A stretch of DNA of 19,920 nucleotides, taken from contig CAZBQG010000049.1 of NCBI GenBank assembly GCA_964493945.1, forward strand, positions 1-19,920. The letters are read 5' to 3'. This DNA comes from CAZBQG01 sp964493945. Lineage in GTDB: Bacteria; Pseudomonadota; Alphaproteobacteria; Rhodospirillales; UBA2165. The notes below the pieces were generated by a model. That model searched no databases, had not been told where the DNA came from, and saw only the letters and a program-made list of their open reading frames with translations. Both the position numbers and the translations under genes were made by a program. Shown here piece by piece: positions 15,351 through 19,920 of the stretch (positions are counted from its first letter, which is position 1; each line of letters begins with the position of its first letter).

Positions 15351-15389
15351 AAGGGGCAGCCTCTCTAAAAAACTAAAGAAATGCCCCTT
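15351..15389. repeat. Inverted repeat in the hicA leader
   Basis: AAGGGGCA (15351-15358) and TGCCCCTT (15382-15389) are perfect eight-base inverted arms around a 23-base AT-rich loop. It lies between the likely hicAB transcription start and the hicA ATG, so the RNA could fold there. The loop is long and there is no terminator T-run, so an attenuator or target of translational control is only a guess. Confidence 0.4.
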
Positions 15390-15414
15390 GCGTTAACGTC
15401 CCTGTCAGTAATCA

Positions 15415-15443
15415 ATTAAAGGACAAATTCGTCCTCAAGTCAA
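15415..15443 (-). promoter_or_regulatory. Likely hicAB promoter
   Basis: On the minus strand, TTGACT (15443-15438) and TTTAAT (15420-15415) are separated by exactly 17 bases, a near-consensus sigma-70 arrangement. The spacer contains the left palindromic operator. Transcription would begin about 80 bases before the hicA ATG. A GGGAGGT lies about 12 bases before that ATG, which is slightly far for a ribosome site. Confidence 0.65.
15418..15436. promoter_or_regulatory. Palindromic operator, copy 1
   Basis: AAAGGACAAATTCGTCCTC holds the near-palindrome GGACAAATTCGTCC (one mismatched pair). It occupies the spacer between the -35 and -10 boxes of the likely hicAB promoter, so a protein bound here would block RNA polymerase. 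It is repeated with one change 30 bp away. Confidence 0.65.
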
Positions 15444-15447
15444 GTTG

Positions 15448-15466
15448 AAAGGACAAATTTGTCCTC
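15448..15466. promoter_or_regulatory. Palindromic operator, copy 2
   Basis: AAAGGACAAATTTGTCCTC holds AGGACAAATTTGTCCT (15450-15465), a perfect 16-bp palindrome. It lies 30 bp (about three helix turns) from copy 1, so both sites face the same side of the DNA. It sits just upstream of the -35 box of the likely hicAB promoter and just after the MFS stop. The binder is most likely HicB, by position. Confidence 0.65.
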
Positions 15467-15473
15467 TTATTGT

Positions 15474-16757
15474 TTAGCTCCGGGCCAGGCTCTCCGCGTC
15501 CAGCCCGTCGACCCGCCTGAGGCTGGGGAAAAGCTTCATCCAGATGGCGGCGATGGCCAGGGTGCCGAAGCCGCCGACCAGCACGGCGGGGACCGTGCCC
15601 CACCATTCGGCAGTGACGCCTGATTCAAATTCTCCCAGCTCGTTGGAGGCCCCGACAAAGACCGAATTGACCGCATTGACTCGGCCCCGCATCTCATCGG
15701 GGGTGGTCAGTTGAATGATGTTCTGGCGCACATAGACGCTGAACATGTCGGCGGCCCCCATGATGGTCAGGGCCACCAGGGTCCAGGCGAAATTCTCTGA
15801 TATGCCGAAGCCCACCGTTGCCAGGCCGAAAATCCCCACGCTGATGAACATCTTTATGCCGCCATTGCGCTTGATCGGGCGTTGGGTCAGATAGATAGCC
15901 GAGACCACCGCACCCCAGGCAGGCGCACTTCTCAGGATTCCCAACCCCCATTCGCCGACTTGGAGAATGTCCTTGGCATAGATCGGCAGCAAGGCGACGG
16001 CGCCGCCCAAAAATACGGCGAACAGATCGATGGAAATGACCGCCAGGATGATTTTTTCCGACCAGATGAATTTGAAGCCGGCGAACAGGCTTTCCAAGGT
16101 GACCGGATCGCGCCTGGCACTTTGGGTCTTGCCCCGGATGCCCAGGGTGAAAAAGGCGGCCAGAACGAACAGCGCCGTGATCACCGCGAAATCCACATCG
16201 GCCCCCAGGATAAGCAGCAATCCCCCGGCGGCGGGCCCGGCGATTCTGGTCACCTGAAAGCCCGACGAGGACCAGGCGACGGCGTTGCCGAAATGCTTGC
16301 GGGCCACCAGATTGGGCAGGATGGCGTTGGAGGTGGGATTGGCGAATGTGCGCCCCGTGCCCAAAATCATGGCGACCCCGAAATAAAGGGAAAAATCGGT
16401 GATCCCGGTAAGGGAAAAATAAAGCAATATGGCCGATCCCACCCCTTGGGTCAGATGGGCCGCGATGAGGATCATTTTGCGGTTGAAACGGTCCGCCGCG
16501 GCCCCGGCCAGAAGGAAAAAAAGCAGGCCCGGCAGGAACAAGGCAAGCCCGATCAGCCCCAGATCAAGGGCGCTTCCCGTATTCACATAGACCACCCAGC
16601 TTATGGCCACGGTCTGCATATTGATGGCGAAGGTGCTGGACACCCGGGTCAGAAAGAAAAAGCGGTAATCGGGATAACGAAAGGCCGCCATGCCTTCGCG
16701 CGCCCCTTCGCGGGCCGGCAGGTCGTCTGTTTCGTCAGGTTCTACCTTGTCTGTCAA
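15474..16757 (-). CDS. MFS transporter, EntS-like (MFS_3) efflux type
   Basis: This protein has 427 residues and about 12 hydrophobic helices. The start pattern FRYPDYRFFFLTRVSSTFAI, followed by NMQTVAISWVVY, and the first-loop motif AGAAADRFNRKMIL are typical of the enterobactin exporter/TMEffluxMFS group. A second family signature is MRGRVNAVNSVFVGASNELG, continuing EFESG. Substrates in this group are siderophores or drugs; none can be chosen here. The start is TTG (16757) with GAGGG just upstream. A later ATG at 16691 would remove 22 polar residues and is a possible alternative. The gene stands alone, with a promoter-like pair overlapping the end of dnaE2. Confidence 0.88.
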   Translation of the reverse strand: MTDKVEPDETDDLPAREGAREGMAAFRYPDYRFFFLTRVSSTFAINMQTVAISWVVYVNTGSALDLGLIGLALFLPGLLFFLLAGAAADRFNRKMILIAAHLTQGVGSAILLYFSLTGITDFSLYFGVAMILGTGRTFANPTSNAILPNLVARKHFGNAVAWSSSGFQVTRIAGPAAGGLLLILGADVDFAVITALFVLAAFFTLGIRGKTQSARRDPVTLESLFAGFKFIWSEKIILAVISIDLFAVFLGGAVALLPIYAKDILQVGEWGLGILRSAPAWGAVVSAIYLTQRPIKRNGGIKMFISVGIFGLATVGFGISENFAWTLVALTIMGAADMFSVYVRQNIIQLTTPDEMRGRVNAVNSVFVGASNELGEFESGVTAEWWGTVPAVLVGGFGTLAIAAIWMKLFPSLRRVDGLDAESLARS

Positions 16758-16839
16758 AAGCCCTCACCGGCCCCCCGCCAATTCAAGCGGGCCGGACTTT
16801 CATCCTTATTGGGGAAATGAGGTTATCTTAGGTGAATGT

Positions 16840-16868
16840 TTATATAGGTCTTTAATCGAGGCTGGCAA
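16840..16868 (-). promoter_or_regulatory. Possible promoter of the MFS gene
   Basis: On the minus strand, TTGCCA (16868-16863) and ATATAA (16845-16840) are 17 bases apart in an AT-rich strip that overlaps the 3' end of dnaE2. The position, about 80 bases before the TTG start, suits the MFS gene. The boxes fit only partly, so this is tentative. Confidence 0.35.
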
Positions 16869-16870
16869 TC

Positions 16871-19800
16871 TCATTTGAAATCCCTGCTGCCCGGCATCAT
16901 GCGGCGTTTGGGGCGCCGGCCGGAAAAGCCTACCGTGGAGGTGGGCGTTTGCGTCAGCTTACCCAGATAGGGGGAGAAATCATACAGCTTATGGGCGATC
17001 AGATGGGTTACCACCCCTTCGCGTTGCAGCCTGCCTTCCGCGCCCAGAAGCTGGGTGCCCAGCACCGTGCGCCGGTAGCGTTCCAGCACATGGGGCCAGA
17101 CGATGAGATTGGCGACGCCGCTTTCATCCTCCAGGGTCACGAAAATGACCCCCTTGGCGCTGCCCGGGCGCTGGCGGATGAGGACCAGGCCGGCCAGCTT
17201 CACCCAGGAGCCGCTCTTGCGCACCAGGAGCTGATCGCAAGGCATCATGCCCAGAGGGTCGAATTCATCCCGTAAAAGGGCCATGGGATGGGATTTTAGC
17301 GATAGGCGGAGTGCGCGGTAATCATCGGCCACCTGTTCGCCCAGACCCATGGGCGGCAGGGAGACGGCGGGTTCGGGCTGCAATTGGATGGCGTCCAGAT
17401 GGGCGAAAAGGGGCAGGGGAGCATGATCGGGTAATCCCTTGACCGCCCACAGGGCCTGGCGCCGGTCCAGACCCATGGATTGAAAGGCATCGGCCCGGGC
17501 CAGTTTTTCCAGCAATCCCCGGCCCATGCGGGTGCTTTTATTGACCTCTTCCATCTGCCCGTAGCCCGTTCCCCGGCCATCGACCAGGGCATCGCCGGCA
17601 TCCACGCCAAATCCCTTGATCTGGCGCAAACCCAGGCGCAGGGCCACTTGTTGATTACCTATAGGCTCAAGCGTGCAGTCCCACCCGCTGTCATTGACAT
17701 CCACCGGGCGGGCTTCGACGCCATGATCCTTTGCGTCGCGTACAATCTGGGCCGGGGCATAAAAGCCCATGGGCTGGCTGTTGAGGAGCGCACAGGCGAA
17801 GGCCGCCGGATAGTGGCACTTGAGCCAGGCCGAGACATAGACCAGAAGGGCAAAGCTGGCGGCGTGGGATTCAGGAAAGCCATATTCGCCGAATCCCTCG
17901 ACCTGTTTGAAACAACGCTCGGCGAAACCGCGCTCATAGCCGCGCTCGACCATGCCCTCCACCATCTTGCCGTGGAAGTCGGGGATCTGGCCCGAGCGGC
18001 GGAAGGTGGCCATGGCGCGGCGCAGCCCGTCGGCCTCGGTTGCTGTAAAACCGGCCGCCACGATGGCGATTTTCATGGCCTGTTCTTGGAACAAAGGCAC
18101 GCCCAGGGTCTTGCCCAGCACCTCCTCCAGTTCCCTGGACGGATAGGTCACTTGTTCCTCGCCGTTACGCCGGCGCAAATAAGGATGCACCATATCGCCC
18201 TGGATGGGGCCGGGGCGGACGATGGCCACCTCGATCACCAGATCATAAAAGCAGCGCGGTTTGAGGCGCGGCAGCATGGCCATCTGGGCCCGGCTTTCCA
18301 CCTGGAATACGCCGATGGAATCGCCCGCGCAAAGCATGTCATAGACGGTGCCGTCGCCATTGGGCACGCCCGCCAGGCTCAGCACTCGGCCATGGTGGCG
18401 TTCGATCAGATCGAAGGCCTTGCGGATGCAGGTGAGCATGCCCAGCGCCAAGACATCTATTTTCAGGATGCCCAACGCGTCCAGATCATCCTTGTCCCAT
18501 TCAATGACCGTGCGGTCTTCCATGGCCGCGTTCTCGATGGGGACGATGGCATCAAGGGGCCCCGCCGTGATCACGAAGCCGCCCGTATGCTGGCTCAGGT
18601 GGCGTGGAAAAGTGATGATTTCCTGGGCCAGATCAAGGATTTTGCGCAAAGTATGATCGGCCGGGTCAAGGCCCACTTCGCGCACCCGTGCCTCATCCGG
18701 CCCGGCGCTGCGCCGCCCCCAGGATGCGCTGGAAAGCGCCTGGGTGGCGTCTTCGGAAAGGCCCATTACCTTGCCCACTTCCCGGAGCGCGCTTTTTGCC
18801 CGGTAGCTGATCACCGTTGCCGTCAGGCTGGCCCGCTCGCGGCCATATTTCTCGTAAATATACTGGATCACCTCTTCGCGCCGCTCATGTTCGAAATCTA
18901 CATCGATATCGGGCGGCTCGTCGCGCTCGGCGCTGACGAAGCGCTCGAACAGCAAATCCATGCGGGCCGGGTCCACCGAGGTGATGCCCAGGCAAAAGCA
19001 AACGGCCGAATTGGCCGCCGAGCCCCGCCCCTGGCAAAGAATGGCGCGCGACCGGGCAAAGCGTACGATATCATGAACGGTGAGGAAATAAGGCGCATAG
19101 CCCAGCTCATCGATCAGGGCCAGTTCATGTTCGATGCCGGCGGCGACCTTGTCCGGCACACCGTCCGGATACCGTTCCCCGGCCCCTTCATGGGTCAGGC
19201 GGACAAGTTCATCTTGCACGCTCAGCCCATCCGGGACCGGATCGATGGGGTAATCATAGGCCAGCTCCACCAGGCTGAAGCGGCATTTTTGGGCAATGCG
19301 GAGCGTGTTGGCGATGGCTTCCGGATAATCGGCGAACAGGCGATTCATTTCATGGGCGGGTTTCAAATGGCGCTCCCCGTTGGCGAAGAGACGGAAGCCC
19401 GCTTCATGGATGGTGCAATGTTCCCGGATGCAGGTCAGCACATCTTGCAGGGGTCTGCGTTCCGGGATATGGGCATGCACGTCATTGCTTGCCAGCAAGG
19501 GGATGCGGGCATGGCGGGCGATCTTCGCCAGATGGGCAATGCGGGAAGTATCTTGGCCTAAATATAGGTAATTTACAGATAGATATAGATTTTTCTTAAA
19601 CTTTTTTCTTAAGTTATCCAGCGCATCTGTAAACGCCTCATTCACCTCATGCGGGGCTATGGCGATGAAGATTTGCCCCTTGCCCCGGGCGAATTCCCCA
19701 TCCCTGGCAATGTCTTCCAGAAACAATTGACAATCGCCTTTTTCGACGCGCCGTTTGCCCTGGCTTAAGAGCCTGGACAGGCGGCCATAGGCGGCCCGGT

Positions 19801-19920
19801 CCGTGGGCAGGCAGATGAGGCTGGGGGTGGCGTCAGTGAATTCGAGGCGTGCGCCGACGATCAGTTGGATGCCGGTATCGCGGGCCGCCACATGGGCGCG
19901 CACCACGCCGGCCAGCGTGT
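16871..19920 (-). CDS. dnaE2: Error-prone DNA polymerase III alpha subunit DnaE2/ImuC, 5' end missing
   Basis: About 1015 residues are present and the frame is open to the right edge (TLAGVVRAHVA precedes the first visible starts), so roughly 60-80 N-terminal residues are missing. Counting from the GTG at 19906: the PHP domain includes LLASNDVHAHIPERRPLQDV (138-157) and LTCIREHCTIHEAGFRL. The polymerase core starts at YAPYFLTVHDIVRFARSR, continuing AILCQGRGSAANS. The catalytic Asp pair is in PPDIDVDF (332-338) and the third Asp in ILKIDVLALGM (484). A helix-hairpin-helix region and an OB-fold (WVKLAGLVLIRQRPGSAKGV, continuing IFVTLED) follow. The short tail lacks the tau-binding end of replicative DnaE. 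The enzyme performs damage-tolerant, mutagenic synthesis with ImuA and ImuB, whose genes usually lie just upstream, here beyond the edge. Confidence 0.95.
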   Translation of the reverse strand, partial: TLAGVVRAHVAARDTGIQLIVGARLEFTDATPSLICLPTDRAAYGRLSRLLSQGKRRVEKGDCQLFLEDIARDGEFARGKGQIFIAIAPHEVNEAFTDALDNLRKKFKKNLYLSVNYLYLGQDTSRIAHLAKIARHARIPLLASNDVHAHIPERRPLQDVLTCIREHCTIHEAGFRLFANGERHLKPAHEMNRLFADYPEAIANTLRIAQKCRFSLVELAYDYPIDPVPDGLSVQDELVRLTHEGAGERYPDGVPDKVAAGIEHELALIDELGYAPYFLTVHDIVRFARSRAILCQGRGSAANSAVCFCLGITSVDPARMDLLFERFVSAERDEPPDIDVDFEHERREEVIQYIYEKYGRERASLTATVISYRAKSALREVGKVMGLSEDATQALSSASWGRRSAGPDEARVREVGLDPADHTLRKILDLAQEIITFPRHLSQHTGGFVITAGPLDAIVPIENAAMEDRTVIEWDKDDLDALGILKIDVLALGMLTCIRKAFDLIERHHGRVLSLAGVPNGDGTVYDMLCAGDSIGVFQVESRAQMAMLPRLKPRCFYDLVIEVAIVRPGPIQGDMVHPYLRRRNGEEQVTYPSRELEEVLGKTLGVPLFQEQAMKIAIVAAGFTATEADGLRRAMATFRRSGQIPDFHGKMVEGMVERGYERGFAERCFKQVEGFGEYGFPESHAASFALLVYVSAWLKCHYPAAFACALLNSQPMGFYAPAQIVRDAKDHGVEARPVDVNDSGWDCTLEPIGNQQVALRLGLRQIKGFGVDAGDALVDGRGTGYGQMEEVNKSTRMGRGLLEKLARADAFQSMGLDRRQALWAVKGLPDHAPLPLFAHLDAIQLQPEPAVSLPPMGLGEQVADDYRALRLSLKSHPMALLRDEFDPLGMMPCDQLLVRKSGSWVKLAGLVLIRQRPGSAKGVIFVTLEDESGVANLIVWPHVLERYRRTVLGTQLLGAEGRLQREGVVTHLIAHKLYDFSPYLGKLTQTPTSTVGFSGRRPKRRMMPGSRDFK

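Noticed and set aside
15882..16820. 312-residue plus-strand frame opposite the MFS gene
   Set aside because: It is rich in Gln, Gly and Asp without hydrophobic structure, which is the usual antisense signature of a membrane protein gene.
17480..19561. 693-residue open frame on the plus strand opposite dnaE2
   Set aside because: It is the antisense of a well-conserved polymerase gene, with His/Gln/Gly-rich composition and no recognisable domain. Long antisense frames are common in GC-rich genes.

Overview
The window reads as ordinary, densely packed chromosome of a GC-rich (about 60%) alphaproteobacterium, possibly a Rhodospirillales-like lineage. The taxonomy is inferred from gene content and style: a DnaE2/ImuC-type polymerase, an alpha/beta-hydrolase/OsmC fusion, a Fur-family Zur divergent from znuA, a one-repeat UPF0016 transporter and many TTG/GTG starts. 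No rRNA, tRNA, CRISPR array or complete insertion sequence was seen.

Layout. Positions 1-783 hold the end of an amidohydrolase gene. A bacteriohemerythrin stub (791-887) follows, broken off at what looks like an IS3-type end, and then an AT-rich gene-free stretch. Positions 1169-6865 are a metal-uptake block organised around one perfect 12-bp palindrome (Zur box, 4698-4717). Leftward run znuA, modA, modB, modC (zinc-binding protein, then a complete molybdate ABC importer). Rightward run zur, znuC, znuB, with overlapping ends. A secreted four-EF-hand protein (6855-7376) converges on znuB.

Positions 7450-11142 form a leftward set: NUDIX hydrolase, cysteine synthase-like protein, 3-mercaptopyruvate sulfurtransferase and cystathionine beta-lyase. 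The last three are sulfur amino acid enzymes packed head to tail. Next come a half-size UPF0016/Gdt1-type membrane protein and a convergent cupin. A rightward pair follows: an alpha/beta-hydrolase/OsmC fusion that overlaps a class III aminotransferase by four bases.

Positions 14660-15470 hold a HicAB toxin-antitoxin locus. The antitoxin gene is intact. The toxin gene carries two apparent one-base losses, both at homopolymers. Its promoter is well formed and has twin palindromic operators 30 bp apart, one inside the -35/-10 spacer. An MFS exporter gene follows, and then most of a dnaE2/imuC error-prone polymerase gene that runs off the right edge.

I do not see a clearly new multi-gene system. 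The points most worth checking are the apparent co-transcription of molybdate uptake with Zur-controlled zinc uptake, the decayed HicA under an intact-looking operator/promoter array, and the hemerythrin/IS junction.
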